Assembly (NCBI RefSeq): GCF_000708205.1
Contig: NW_014575558.1
Location: forward strand, 434,001-498,000
From: Mixia osmundae IAM 14324
Lineage: Eukaryota > Basidiomycota > Mixiomycetes > Mixiales > Mixiaceae
Length of the DNA stretch: 64,000 bases
Direction of reading: 5' to 3'
Under the pieces are notes generated by a model. The model searched no databases and had not been told where the DNA came from. It was given only the letters and a program-made list of their open reading frames with translations. Shown here piece after piece: positions 43,902 through 54,526 of the stretch (position 1 is the stretch's first letter; each line of letters opens with the position of its first letter). A program made the position numbers and the translations under genes.

Positions 43902-45104
43902 ATGATGCTCTTGCAACGCCTGACCGCTGCGGTCTTGACGTTCACCGCCATCGTCAATGCAGCCACGATACCGACAGGCACGCCCTATCGAGCCAACGGC
44001 TACATTGTCACGTTATCAAGCACGAGTCCACTTGCAGCCTTCATCACACAGCTCGAGAAGATTATCGCTCTGTTGCCCAATTCAGGCAAGATCACAGCCC
44101 AGTACGATCCGTCTATTCTTAATGGCTTCTCTGGTCAGTTCAGCGGTTCTGTGCTCAACTTTATCGCCTCTTCGCCTGCAGTCGCCAGCATCGAGATTGA
44201 CGGTATCGCGCGAACGTCAGCCATCACTCAGCGCAACGCAGACTGGGCACTATCTCGTCTCGGGCAGAAGGCAAAGCTGGCTCAGCAGAACGATGCATTG
44301 ACGAATTTCTCGTACACCTATAACGCCAGTAGTACATCAATGGCGACACCATGGATTTGGATCATCGATACTGGAGTCCGAACCACAGACACTGATTTCG
44401 GCGGCCGTGCAAAGTTCGTCACTCAATATGGAGGCTATAACCTCACAGACGGCAACGGTCATGGCACTCACTGTGCAGGCACGGCAGCTGGCACTCAGTG
44501 GGGCGTCGCCAAGTCTGCTCAAATCAGAGCGATCAAAGTACTGAGCGATAGCGGCTCAGGTGCGATCAGCGACATCATCTCGGGCATCAGTTACGTGGCA
44601 CAGCAATACAAGGCTTCAAAAGCAAATCCGTATGTCATCAATCTATCCATCCAGGCCAGTGTCAGCACAGCTCTCAATAATGCCATCACACAAGCCATCA
44701 TCGCCGGAGTGCATGTCGTTGTAGCGGCTGGGAATAGTGCGGCAGACGCTTGTCAATATTCGCCAGCGTCAGCTACTTATGCCATCACTGTCGCTGCCAC
44801 AGACATCACAGACAGTCAGACTTACTACTCGAACTATGGCAAGTGTGTCGATCTCTTCGCGCCTGGCACAGACGTCACATCGACATGGTACACCAGCGAC
44901 AATTCCACACAAGTGCTGAGTGGCACGAGCATGGCAACTCCTCATGTGGCAGGAATGGTAGCATATCTGCTGCAGCAGCCTGGCAGAAACGTATCCGTTG
45001 TGGCCATGCCCACGTTGCTGAAAAGCCTGAGCACAGCAGGCGCGGTGCAAGGCATCAGTCCGAATACTACGAACATCTTGCTACGAAATGGCAGTCCGTC
45101 TTAG
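43902..45104 (+). CDS. Secreted subtilisin-like serine protease, proteinase K type (S8)
   Basis: A single exon of 400 codons. The signal peptide is MMLLQRLTAAVLTFTAIVNA. An I9-type inhibitor propeptide includes YIVTLSSTSPLAAFITQLEK and VASIEIDGIA, then the mature start NADWALSRLGQ. The catalytic triad is present: Asp156 in WIWIIDTGV, His187 in DGNGHGTHCAGTAAG, and Ser343 in SGTSMATPHVAGM. Asn278 in VVAAGNSA is the oxyanion-hole residue. Length and order of parts match fungal proteinase-K-like enzymes, so it should be active and self-processing. It is intronless in a region where most genes have several introns. Confidence 0.95.
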   Translation: MMLLQRLTAAVLTFTAIVNAATIPTGTPYRANGYIVTLSSTSPLAAFITQLEKIIALLPNSGKITAQYDPSILNGFSGQFSGSVLNFIASSPAVASIEIDGIARTSAITQRNADWALSRLGQKAKLAQQNDALTNFSYTYNASSTSMATPWIWIIDTGVRTTDTDFGGRAKFVTQYGGYNLTDGNGHGTHCAGTAAGTQWGVAKSAQIRAIKVLSDSGSGAISDIISGISYVAQQYKASKANPYVINLSIQASVSTALNNAITQAIIAGVHVVVAAGNSAADACQYSPASATYAITVAATDITDSQTYYSNYGKCVDLFAPGTDVTSTWYTSDNSTQVLSGTSMATPHVAGMVAYLLQQPGRNVSVVAMPTLLKSLSTAGAVQGISPNTTNILLRNGSPS

Positions 45105-45184
45105 TTCACATACGTATAGAGGGTGTAGGATAGGTCCGTGCATGCATAATTTATGATCATCACAACAAGCAGTCGGTGGCTGTC

Positions 45185-47463
45185 TCAGTACATGTGTCGT
45201 CTCCGCTCGTGCTTGACAAGACGGCGGAAACGGTCCTCGGCTTGCTGCTCGGCGCAGATGCCAAGGTGATGCAAGATCTGATCTTCCATGGCGCGCAGCA
45301 CAGGCGTGCCTGCATAATGAACTGCATCGTGTGTGTCGCGCACAAAGGGTGCAGATAGCTTGAAGCCATCAATCGTGGTAATTCGGGTATTGCGAAGCAA
45401 GTCGCTGGCTAAGGCTGACCAATGTTGCATGCGGGGGTCAGTCCGCCAGAACTCTTGCATGATGCCTTTGGGTATGACGCGTCGTGCAGCAGGCGGCGTG
45501 AGCAGGATGAAAGATTGGTGAGAAGGGCTGCGCTCGATACGATCACGTAGGGTCGAATTGATAAAGTTGATCCATTGCGAAGTCTCAAGACGGATGTCGG
45601 CATTCGGATTGCCAGATTGGTGCGCGCCAACGCTCAAAACGATGTGATGATATTTGTCGTCATCTGGCCTCTTGCGCAACAAGAAAGAGGCAAGCTCTGG
45701 CTCGAAGAAAAAGTCGATCTGAAGTCTCTCGGCAATGAATTTCTTCACGCTGCCTTTGACCTGCATCCTCCGCCCATTCAGCAATAGCATGCGAGCAGAG
45801 AAGTAAGACACACGTAGACGGGCTCCGAACCATTCAGTCTTGCGACAAGTCCATCGTAGATGTAGCGGGCATGGGAATCGCCAATAAAGGCGATACGCCT
45901 CCGGCCAGGTTGCGTAGTGGACAGCGCACCAGGCCGCAAGCATCGCGAGCGCTTGAGATTTAGCTGATCAGTAGCGGGATCGAGGCGACATGTCCGAGGT
46001 CGCCATGCATAGGTTGGGCCGCCGCCTGTCGTCGGCAAATAGGTGCCTTCTATGTCGCTGCCTCTTTTGCATAGCGGCAGATCTGGCGACTTGAAGTTGC
46101 CTCGTGGTGACACGGAGACGCGCTCAGACGTGCATGAGCGCGCGCATAGCTCTTTCGGCAGCGGATAAGGCCCGTCTAGCAATGAGCTGTTGTATAGAGC
46201 AAATGTGGGCTTTGCCGTAGATAAAAACGCCATGTGATCCTGCAAAAGACCCTCAGAACGAGCGCGGATGAGACGTGGTATGCTTACAGTGTACTGCCAT
46301 CTAATATCTTTGATTGTGAGCGCGCCAGCATTGCTCAGGCCAGTCTCGGTCAGCGAGTATTCGTAGCGGCATTGGCCCAAGTAATGTGGTCGCGTGAGGA
46401 CTACTCGTTCAGCACCATCAATGACGATCTCGAAAGCGTCCGGTCCGTAATGCTGTGCGACGAGTTGATCGCTTGCATGGACTAGGCTAGCGTCCGGTTT
46501 GACGCTACATCGAGACGGGTTCAGTGCCCGTTGAGTACGAGCTTTGCTATTCGTATCTGTAAGTACCCCTGGCCCGCTTTGCTGGAACAAGGCCGTCTTT
46601 TCCCATCCGCCGAGATCTTGCGAGACAGCTGAGATTAAGAAATTGCCTGTGTTGCAATGCCCGCCATCGGGCGTGTCTGGTACGTAGCAGAATTGGACTC
46701 GCCAGAGGTGCGGCAATGCAGAGGGTATGTCGATACATTGACGTCCTTTTGCGGAAAGCACAAGAGTCTCTCGTGAGCGAGCAAGAGAGTGAGCACACTT
46801 TCGCCCTCGAGAAGATGATTGGAGCACGACTTGTGCGGCGTCTTGTGGCGCGGGTATAGGTACGGGTGAGTTGATGGCGGTGAAGCCGACATAGAGAGGG
46901 TTACTCATCATGAGCTCCCCCAGATGATGCCTTATGTGTGCACGTCGAGGTTCCCCGGCTGCGCCGAGGATCAGCAAGCCTAGCGCGATTGCGCCTATGA
47001 TGAAACGAGTGGCGGCGACGCAAGTACGCCTTCGAGTAGGCGCTCGGCTCGAGAGAATGTTGGCTTGTGGCGCCGGAAAGCGATATATCTCCTCATACTG
47101 TTTCCTCTCGGACCACGTCGAGACCGGCGGCAGAGTCAGACCCTCTACGTGGGGCGTTTGGTCGCCGGCCAAGCGGTGAAGGAATGTGGAAAGCTGCGCA
47201 ATGCTCGACGTTGCTCTCCTATGTCTGCTGATCTTGTTTCTGTCATCGTGATACGACTCATCATGTCGCTTCATGCGCCTCTGCGTGTCCGGCGTAAAAC
47301 TTGACTCTCGACTGAGCTGAGGTCGATTTACGCCGCTCCCACCAAAGTCAAAAGGTCTCGTGACGGCGAATGTAGAGCGCAGCGGCGATGTCGTGTTGCT
47401 CGTTCCACTGGCGCTGGTACTCGCGGTAGCATGACGCTGCCGCGCGGGCGTTGTGGTGCTCAT
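45185..47463 (-). CDS. Type II membrane protein with GDSHAR esterase/acyltransferase-type domain (PC-esterase-like)
   Basis: The N-terminus is cytosolic, Ser/Thr/Arg-rich (MSTTTPARQRHATASTSASG), followed by one membrane anchor, RFIIGAIALGLLILGAAG. The lumenal part has several Cys and ends in a domain with RRRIAFIGDSHARYIYDGLV, where the Ser is the expected nucleophile, and, near the C-terminus, FVRDTHDAVHYAGTPVLRAM, which supplies the Asp-x-x-His pair. This is the arrangement of the PC-esterase family (plant TBL, animal NXPE, fungal relatives), which modify glycans. One intron near 45790-45850 joins NGSEP to VKGSVKKFIAERL. The substrate is unknown; Golgi glycan O-acetylation is a reasonable guess. 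Confidence 0.8.
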
Positions 47464-47590
47464 GTGTGCTGAATCGATCGCTCGACGAGCCTTTGAGCCC
47501 AGCCGAAAAGGAAGGACGCGATCGCGGACGCGTCTGGCAAAGTGGGGCAGTACCCCGCTTTACCGCGAGAGTCTATTCGAAAAAGAAATC

Positions 47591-48420
47591 ATGTTTGACC
47601 TAGCGACACGTCATAGTCAGACCCCGGGCAAGTCGACAACACACGCAACTGTACACAAACCATCGATGGACAACATCCCCGCCATTGTCACGCATGCAAT
47701 ATCGTTAGGCTGCGTCACGCAAGCCTTCAGCGCTTTGTATGAGCCGTCACCGTTGTCAGTCGTACGTTCCGCGGGCATGCCGTCGATTGACGCGAGAGCA
47801 GATCCGACTTTGCCGCGAAACAGTATGGCGGCCAGTCTGTCTATCTCACCGTCGTTGGCCTCGCGATCACTTGGATCTACTTTGCACTGGCACTTCATCG
47901 CGACTTCACAGACAGCCGCGCCGCAGAGATTAATGCACAAGCATTTGGAGCCGTGGCCGTTCCATTAGAGACGCTCATATCTATCCTGTACTGGGGCATC
48001 AAGACGGCCAAACCGGAACTGATGATCCCACCGATAGAAGCACTCGTTCTTCCCATCAAGCTCGATCTTGCGCTCCACCTCATGCCCGTCGTCCTGCTCT
48101 GGTTCGATTTTCTGGTCTTCCAGCCCCCCTTCAACAAGAGCTTGCGACCAGACTACATCGCCGGCCTCGGTCTGCTAGCCTACTGCACTCATATTGAGAT
48201 TGCTGCAGTCAAAAATGGACGCCTGCCATACCCGTTCCTCCGCTTGGAAGCACCTTTTGAGCGATTGGCGATCTACGTCGCTTCTGCCGGCCTCTTTGTG
48301 GTCCTCTTCAAGCTCATCAACGGCTTACACGTACAAGTCGATCGACTACTAGACCGAAAGACAGTTGAAGCTGAACAATATGCCGAGGGCGAAGTAGACA
48401 TTATGGACAAACAAAAGTGA
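47591..48420 (+). CDS. FAR-17a/AIG1-like multi-pass membrane protein
   Basis: AIG1/ADTRP-type proteins are membrane threonine hydrolases acting on fatty-acid esters in animals; fungal roles are not settled. Exon 1 starts either at ATG 47591 (MFDLATRHSQTPGKS) or ATG 47666 (MDNIPAIVTHAISLGCV), with the membrane segment starting soon after. A phase-2 intron near 47737-47800 joins FSAL to SDFAAKQYGGQSVYLTVVG. Membrane segments include LTVVGLAITWIYFALAL, ETLISILYWGIKTA, LHLMPVVLLWFDFLVF, IAGLGLLAYCTHI and LAIYVASAGLFVVLFKLI. The conserved His in LALHLMP and the Thr-containing SVYLTVVG region fit the proposed catalytic pair. The tail is acidic and cytosolic. Confidence 0.8.
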
Positions 48421-48530
48421 AACATTGCACGCAAACTTGCACCCGTTTGACTTTGTCCGACTGGTCGGTGCCTTCTCATCTGACTCGCCTCGCTCCCCAG
48501 CTTTCCGTTTGACTCGCATAACACGCAATC

Positions 48531-49218
48531 ATGTTGCTTACCTGGCTTGCTTTGATCGCTTCTGTAGCCGCTCAGGCTGTCCAGCTTACCGATTTGCCCA
48601 ATTGTTCCATCCAAATATCGTTTCAAGGCAAGATTTGGGGCGCGCAATTTTCCATGCAGTGGGATCCCAAGACTGGCGTAACCTTTGCTGTCTAGCCTCA
48701 AGCAACGCTGATCTGGCGTACTAGGCCCTTCTCGCCACGCCTTACAACTCATTCATAGACGACCCGGCTGCTTGCTGCGAGAACATTGTCAATATCGGCA
48801 CAGAGTTCTTGGACGTCACTTACGAGAACGATCGCGTACTTCGTCAGTTTTGCGGTCTCGTGCGACCGCGCAAGCTGAGATCGCAGCAGTCGGAGGCCAA
48901 TTCGACGGTCAGCCGATGATGGTACAAATTTCCTTGTTCAAGCATCACGGAGATACTCTGCCGCGCGTGTTCTATATTTTCAAGCTCTCGTATGCTGGCA
49001 ATGCGTACATAGATAACACCCAATGTGAGCCGGATTCAGCTTTTGACAGACCTCATCGTTTGGTTGACTGTTCGGCAGACACGACGGGCATGGCCTGTGC
49101 TCCTGCTGGCACAAACTCGGGCGTCCATGGTGTCGGTATCTGGCAGCCCAAGGACTTTGGTTGCACCTGGCAGATGGATCCGACTGTGGAGTGCGCCACC
49201 TCTGCTCCAGCTCAGTAG
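48531..49218 (+). CDS. Small secreted protein, family 2 (copy 1)
   Basis: Four exons. The signal peptide MLLTWLALIASVAAQAVQL is followed by DLPNCSIQISFQGKIWGAQF and SMQWD. Intron 1 (phase 0) leads to LLATPYNSFIDDPAACCENI and VTYENDRV. Intron 2 (phase 1, GTCAGT donor) leads to GGQFDGQPMMVQISLFKHHG and LPRVFYIFKLSYAGNAYI. Intron 3 (phase 1, GTGAGC donor) leads to TTGMACAPAGTNSGVHGVGI and WQPKDFGCTW. Intron positions and phases are the same in all four copies. The function is unknown; an extracellular Cys-rich protein of about 170 residues suits an effector or surface protein. Confidence 0.83.
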
Positions 49219-49581
49219 CTGCTCTTCCTCGGATCCGTCTGTGCATGCATGGAGCTTTACAACGTGACAACACTAGGCGTTACCGGCAGCGATTTTCGGC
49301 ATGGTTACCTCACTACATTCCAGCAGACGAGATGCAATACTTTCCCTGGTGGCTGCAATCGCGGCCTCGTATTGCGCATCACTGTGACACTCCAATTGAC
49401 TTTTGACATACATGCTGCTCGTCTACATCCTGCAACTGGCCATCGATTAGCGGCACGTCTGAAACCGACGGAGCTTTGTACCGTTTGACCCTTCCCTTTC
49501 GTGCTGTGCTGTCCCTTCTCCTGCGCTGACTGACACTCCATCAGCACCGATACCAACACTCACCGCGCAACACCACAAAGC
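49219..49581. other. Intergenic region between family-2 copies 1 and 2
   Basis: A plus-strand frame starting near 49249 (MELYNVTTLGVTG) has no signal peptide and no relation to the family. This probably contains the promoter of copy 2. Confidence 0.45.
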
Positions 49582-50276
49582 ATGCACAGCGGTTTCGTAC
49601 TGACTTTGCTGGCCATGCTAGGCTTCAGCACCATCTGGGCAGTCCAGCTCACTGACCTGCCAAATTGCTCGATCCAAACTTCCTTCCAGGGCAAGCTTTG
49701 GGCCGCACAGTTCTCTATCCAATGGGGCTCGAATGGTGTATGAATCAATGTGATCAGCTCCTCCAAGTCTTACAGATTTCTACAGAAACTTGTTGCCACG
49801 CCATACAACTCTTTTCTGGACGTACCCGCACTTTGCTGCGCTTCCTATCGCGATCAGGCTGCCGAGTTCCTCGGTGTTGACTACGAGGACGACCGTGTCG
49901 TTTGTGAGCCTCAGACAGGCATTCGTTCTGCAAGATTCTAACGCACGATTAGTCCACGGCCAATTCGAGGGTCAGCTGCTCGTCATCCAGATCGCAATGC
50001 TCAAACATCCCGGCTCAACCCTGCCGGCCGTGTTCTACATCTTCCGCATGTCGTACGGCTCAGATGAATACTTTGCACAGAGTGACTGTATGGTTTTGCC
50101 ATCATGTTGCTCTGACGTGACTGATTTACCAAACAGACTCGACCGGCATGGCTTGCGCTCCAGCTGGCGTAAATTCTGGAGTACGCGGCGTGGGCGTCCG
50201 GCAGCCAAAGGATTATGGCTGCAATTGGATCAACAATCCCGTTGTCGACTGCGCCACTACTAATCCAGGCCCGTAG
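49582..50276 (+). CDS. Small secreted protein, family 2 (copy 2)
   Basis: The signal peptide is MHSGFVLTLLAMLGFSTIWA. The first exon has TDLPNCSIQTSFQGKLWAAQ. Exon 2 has LVATPYNSFLDVPALCCASY and GVDYEDDRVV. Exon 3 has HGQFEGQLLVIQIAMLKHPG and LPAVFYIFRMSYGSDEYF. Exon 4 has STGMACAPAGVNSGVRGVGV, RQPKDYGCNW and a CATTNPGP end. Intron donors are GTATGA, GTGAGC and GTATGG. The exact acceptor of intron 1 (near 49777-49790) is ambiguous because two AGs lie close together. It is closely related to copy 3. Confidence 0.82.
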
Positions 50277-50647
50277 CTGTGTTGCCTCAACCTGCCGTGT
50301 ATGCATGTACAGTCGCAACGCATCAAGCTAGCCGTGCACGTCACCACGAGAGTTCAGCATGACCGAGCAGCCTGACTGTCTCGCAAGACACGACTCGTAG
50401 CAGACGTCTATTCTGACATTCGCGATCACATAATCACAATGCATCCACGCCGCCAACCCTCACCTTCTAAAGTCTCGTGCGCATCCGCTTACCCGCATCG
50501 TTATGTCTTTTCGTCTGCCATACGATCCAGAGGGATCAGTCGCCGAGCTGAGGGATTGTTTCGGCGTTCGAGCTTCCGTTCGTTTCATGATCTCCTATTG
50601 CTCGCAAGTACGGTTGCCCAACAATACAACCACGTCTCGCAAACAAG
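50277..50647. other. Intergenic region between family-2 copies 2 and 3
   Basis: No supported gene is seen. The region presumably carries the promoter of copy 3. Confidence 0.45.
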
Positions 50648-51326
50648 ATGCAGATCGTGCGCCTACTAGCTTCGCTGGCTGTGCTCGCTCGCAGCTCCGT
50701 CTGGGCCCTCGAGCTCAAGGATCTGCCAAACTGCTCAATCAAAGTCTCGTTCGAAGGCAAGTCGTGGGGTGCGCAATTTTCGATGCAATGGGACACAACG
50801 GGAGTATGTCCTCATGCCATCACCTCCTCGGAGCTGATCGGTGCAGCAGAACCTCGTCAACACGCCGTACAACTCGTTCTTGGATCTGCCAGGCGAGTGC
50901 TGTACCTCCGTCCGCAGCAACACCATGCGATTCCTAGGCGTTCACTACGAGGAGGATCGCGTCATCTGTAAGTCTGCAACAGCTCGCAATCTACGCTTAG
51001 TCTTAAGCACGCCCAGTCCATGGTCAATTTGAGGGTCAGGTGCTCATCATTGATATGGCAATGCTCAAGCACCCCGGATCTACCTTGCCTGCCGTGTTCT
51101 ATATCTACCGCCTGTCTTACGGCCCAGATGTTTACATTGCCCATACAGACTGTACGCTTTTGCTTCGTATGACACGATCATCGCTGATGCCTTGATAGAC
51201 TCAACCGGCATGTCGTGTGCTCCGGCTGGCCAGGACTCTGGCCTGCACGGCGTTGGTGTTTGGCAGCCAAAGGACTATGGCTGCAAGTGGATGTTCAATC
51301 CCCTCACCGACTGCTCTACCGCGTAG
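50648..51326 (+). CDS. Small secreted protein, family 2 (copy 3)
   Basis: The signal peptide is MQIVRLLASLAVLARSSVWA. Family blocks are LKDLPNCSIKVSFEGKSWGA, LVNTPYNSFLDLPGECCTSV, GVHYEEDRVI, HGQFEGQVLIIDMAMLKHPG, LPAVFYIYRLSYGPDVYI, STGMSCAPAGQDSGLHGVGV and WQPKDYGCKW. Introns 1 to 3 begin GTATGT, GTAAGT and GTACGC at the shared positions. The clean consensus donors make this the easiest copy to model and a guide for the others. Confidence 0.84.
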
Positions 51327-51681
51327 TCTCAGCCACGACCCTGACCCTCGATAGCTCTTGGTCATGACAGACATGCATCAAGGTGCACTTGCCAACATCT
51401 TGTCACCTTCGGCCGCGCTGAGCCTCAGACGCGATAATGCCGTGATGACATGCCGCCCTGCCGGCCGTTCACATGCTTCGCATCCCTACGATACTTCATT
51501 CCAAAGTTATGAGGCTCAGCACTATCTCAAGGAACTTCGCAAGGCTGCTATTGAGCGGCTTTGTCGAAGCAGTCAGCCAGAATGTCCGCGACACGAGAAG
51601 TCACCGCGTCATCCCTTACCTGTTTCCACTCCGGATTGTGCTTGCCTTTCTTGGCTAGGACAGCCAACCACAGATCAGCGA
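51327..51681. other. Intergenic region between family-2 copies 3 and 4
   Basis: An open frame continues upstream from copy 4 to 51358 but is not needed, since the signal peptide starts at 51682. I see no separate gene. Confidence 0.45.
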
Positions 51682-52393
51682 ATGATGCGCAAGATGTTTC
51701 CAATGGGTCTGCTTACGATTGCGTCTCTCTCAGCTGTCAAAGCCGTGCAGCTCACCGATTTGCCTAATTGTTCGATCCAAATAGCCTACAAAGGCATGAC
51801 GTTTGGCGCCCAATTCTCGATGCAATGGAATCCTGCGAACGGCGTATGCGCCCCCAAGAGAGCGATTCGTGCATACTGAGAGGTACAATAGGATCTTCTG
51901 ACCACGCCGTACAATTCATTCCTCGACCAGCCCGGCATGTGCTGTCATTCTGTTCACAATGAGCCCAATCGCTTCTTGGGCACCGTTTATCAAGTGGATC
52001 ACGTCCTTCGTATGCCATCGGCTCACTTGGGATCGCTCGTACTGAGCGTAAGCGCAGTCCGTGGCCAGTTCCAGGGAAAGCCCCTCATGGCCAACATCGC
52101 AATGGCCAAAACCCCTGGCAGCACTTTGCCCAGCATGTATTACCTCTACCAGTTCTCGTACGCAGGAGAGAGCTACATCAGCAATACGGAATGTAAGCCC
52201 ATTCTTGAATGCGTCACACTCTGCTCAGGTCGCGACAGACACAACGGGAATGGCCTGCGCTCCTGCTGGCGTAAGTTCTGGCGTGCATGGCGTAGGTGTC
52301 TGGCAGCCGAAAGACTATCATTGCCAATGGAGCGATGACCCAATGATCGAATGCGCTAATGGTCCTTCTGAAGATCACGATGGACCGGAATAG
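51682..52393 (+). CDS. Small secreted protein, family 2 (copy 4)
   Basis: The start is MMRKMFPMGLLTIASLSAVK, with three in-frame ATGs close together. Family blocks are TDLPNCSIQIAYKGMTFGAQ, DLLTTPYNSFLDQPGMCC, then GQFQGKPLMANIAMAKTPGS and MYYLYQFSYAGESYI. The last exon has TGMACAPAGVSSGVHGVGVW and QPKDYHCQW, with a longer acidic tail (GPSEDHDGPE) than the other copies. Donors are GTATGC (intron 1) and GTAAGC (intron 3, near 52194). The stop lies 40 bp from the stop of the convergent family-3 gene. Confidence 0.8.
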
Positions 52394-52433
52394 TTCACTG
52401 CAACGAGTCGAGATGCATTGCAATCGTCTCAGA

Positions 52434-52963
52434 TCAGTATTTAGGAATCACAACGCCGCCACACTTGAGATCCCAGCTTTGCATACTGCAATGACGGGTT
52501 AGTTGTGATCGTGACAGAGGAGTGTGGACAGCATACCCTTGACCGTCGATTTGGCTAGGGCCCAGATGGTACATGATATGCTCCTGGCCGTAACGCAAGG
52601 TGATAGGCACGACCGACTTGTCGGTTGAAACTGTGGTCTGATCAGCCAACATCGGACAGCGCCAGTGAAATGCGCACTTGTGCAGATTGACTCGAACGGC
52701 ATGGATACGGGCGTTGCGGAGGTCTTAGTCGCGCAGACCCTAGTGTAATTTAGTGTGGCGACCTGGTCATACAAAGTCTCGTGGGTCTCGGCATCGGTTT
52801 CTGCCACAAGCGAAAATTCGATGGTGGTTTGCTTGCCGTTGAGAAGCACGACGTTGAGCTCGCACCCTCGAGTTGAGATCTTTGAGTTGGCCGGAGCCTG
52901 GACAGGAGCTGCATTGACGACTGACAGCAGAGCGCAGAGGGCGACAGCGAAGAAAGTCTTCAT
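52434..52963 (-). CDS. Small secreted protein, family 3 (copy 1)
   Basis: The signal peptide is MKTFFAVALCALLSVVNAAP. The first mature block is RGCELNVVLLNGKQTTIEFS, then CTSAHFTG at the place where copies 3 and 4 have TAKFAG and ARFN before intron 1. Exon 2 reads DKSVVPITLRYGQEHIMYHL and IDGQG. After an intron beginning GTATGC the last exon reads MQSWDLKCGGVVIPKY. Joining exons 1 and 2 in frame needs a short intron (about 32 nt) with a GC donor, so that boundary is the weak point. It ends a convergent pair with family 2. Confidence 0.68.
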
Positions 52964-53129
52964 CCTTTTTGACTGTGTACGTTGAGTGGAGGGAAGGAGA
53001 TGACTCTCGTTGGAAGACGACAGGTAAGCAACGTCATGGCAACACGGCATATTCGCGGTAGCATTCATCAGTTGCCACTCGACGGATCGCAAAAGATGCA
53101 TGTCATATGGCATCTCTGACACAGCGTAA

Positions 53130-53661
53130 TCAGCGCAGGAGGATGGAGACGCCATCGCACACGAGACTCGAAGATTTGAGTCTGTGGTCTTTGCATCAGC
53201 TGAGTGATTTGCCGACAAGGCGAAATATATACCCCTGGCCTTCGATGGAAGTCATTCCGAGGGAATAGACGAGCTCGTCGGCTGTGTAGCCGAGCGTGAT
53301 GGGGATATAAGTCTTGCCAGCGAGGACTAAGTCTGGCGTCAGCGAGCGCGACTGTGGTAGATTGCCAATTACCAGGGCAGTTTGAGGTGTACAGAACAGG
53401 ATCCCATTCGGTTTTAGGCGTTGTCACACACTTGTACATCTTGCCATTGTATTGGATCTGGGTGTACTGATACGCCTTGGCCTTGGCGTTGTAAGCTGCG
53501 ACCAGCTTGAAAGTCACGGTAGGTGCCGTATCGTGGAACGTTTTGGTCTTGAGCTCGCAGGTATGGTCACCGACTGGCAGTATCGCGCCATTCAGTTCAT
53601 GTGCCGAAGCGTGTACAAACGATGCGATTCCGAGCAGGGCGGCGGCAAAGCTGATCTTCAT
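53130..53661 (-). CDS. Small secreted protein, family 3 (copy 2)
   Basis: The signal peptide is MKISFAAALLGIASFVHASA. The first exon has HTCELKTKTFHDTAPTVTFK and CVTTPKTEWDPVLYTSNC. Intron 1 begins GTAATT (phase 1). Exon 2 has AGKTYIPITLGYTADELVYS and SIEGQG. Intron 2 begins GTATAT (phase 2). The last exon reads LKSSSLVCDGVSILLR, aligning with the LKSWSLKCGG end of copy 4. It is one of the better-resolved exon models of this family. Confidence 0.78.
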
Positions 53662-53819
53662 TTTGCGAGCTTGGAGCGTTTGATTGGTTCACAGGAAAGC
53701 AAAGGAGCAAACAAGGAGCGCATGGGAGGCCATGAACCCCTTTGGATTGCGGACCGAGACACGCATCATCGCCTCGTGACGGGTCAACGTAGTCTCCTGC
53801 ATTGCTTGCGAGATGAAAT

Positions 53820-53885
53820 CGACAACTACATGGAGTTCGTTGGCTCGATAATCGATAACTACATGGAGTTCGTTGGCTCGATAGG
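53820..53885. repeat. 33-bp tandem duplication over the 3' end of a family-3 gene
   Basis: Two copies of a 33-bp unit (53820-53852 and 53853-53885) share ACTACATGGAGTTCGTTGGC and flanks, differing at a few bases at the ends. On the minus strand the upstream copy encodes the last residues and stop of family-3 copy 3; the second copy lies just beyond the stop. A recent local duplication is likely. Confidence 0.9.
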
Positions 53886-54377
53886 CACACCGCCGCACGT
53901 AAGCGTCCATGTCTTGAGACTGCGGCTGTGCATGAGCGATGGCGAGATACCAAAGGAACGGACGAACCCAATTCCGTTGATTTTCGAGGGTTCGAGATGG
54001 TAGGTCAGACTCTCCAGGGTGTACTGGAAATCAAAATGGATGCTCGTGTCGCCTTGGACGACTGTCATAGCCCTTGCAGCGATTGCATTCGAAGCAGGTT
54101 GCTACGTACCAGCAAACTTTGCGGTGTTGTATACAAAGCCGCTTTCGGTTCTCACGACATCGCACAGGCAGAAGAATGGCTTTGCGCCAATGACGAGCTG
54201 GTCATATTGACCCTTCTGCACGTCGTAGTGCAATGTAAAGGGAAAGCTGTCTTGCCTGCCGTTCAGAAGCGTCGACGACAAAACGCAGTGCTTGCCAGCC
54301 GGAACGCCCGCTGGACGATCGAGCGCGGCGATACCCTGGCAGAACAAGAGACCGAGGACGAGTGCAAGCAGCATCAT
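53859..54377 (-). CDS. Small secreted protein, family 3 (copy 3)
   Basis: The signal peptide is MMLLALVLGLLFCQGIAAL. The first exon has KHCVLSSTLLNGRQDSFPFT, LHYDVQKGQYDQL and FVYNTAKFAG. Intron 1 begins GTACGT (phase 1). Exon 2 has GDTSIHFDFQYTLESLTYHL and SKINGIG. Intron 2 begins GTTCGT (phase 2). The last exon reads LKTWTLTCGGVPIEPTNSM. Compared with copy 4, exon 1 is nearly the same motif by motif (CVLSSTLxNGxQ). The end of the coding region lies within a 33-bp tandem duplication. Confidence 0.8.
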
Positions 54378-54526
54378 TCGACTACTTATTTGGTCTTGTT
54401 GGCTCGAGTCGTTGACGTTGCGAAGCGCTGTACTGTTGCGTGATCTGATGACTCCTGAGCATGCAATTTGTTTCCTGAATACTTCCGTCAAGGGATATAA
54501 AGAGAACAGCTGATCAATTGGCGGTC

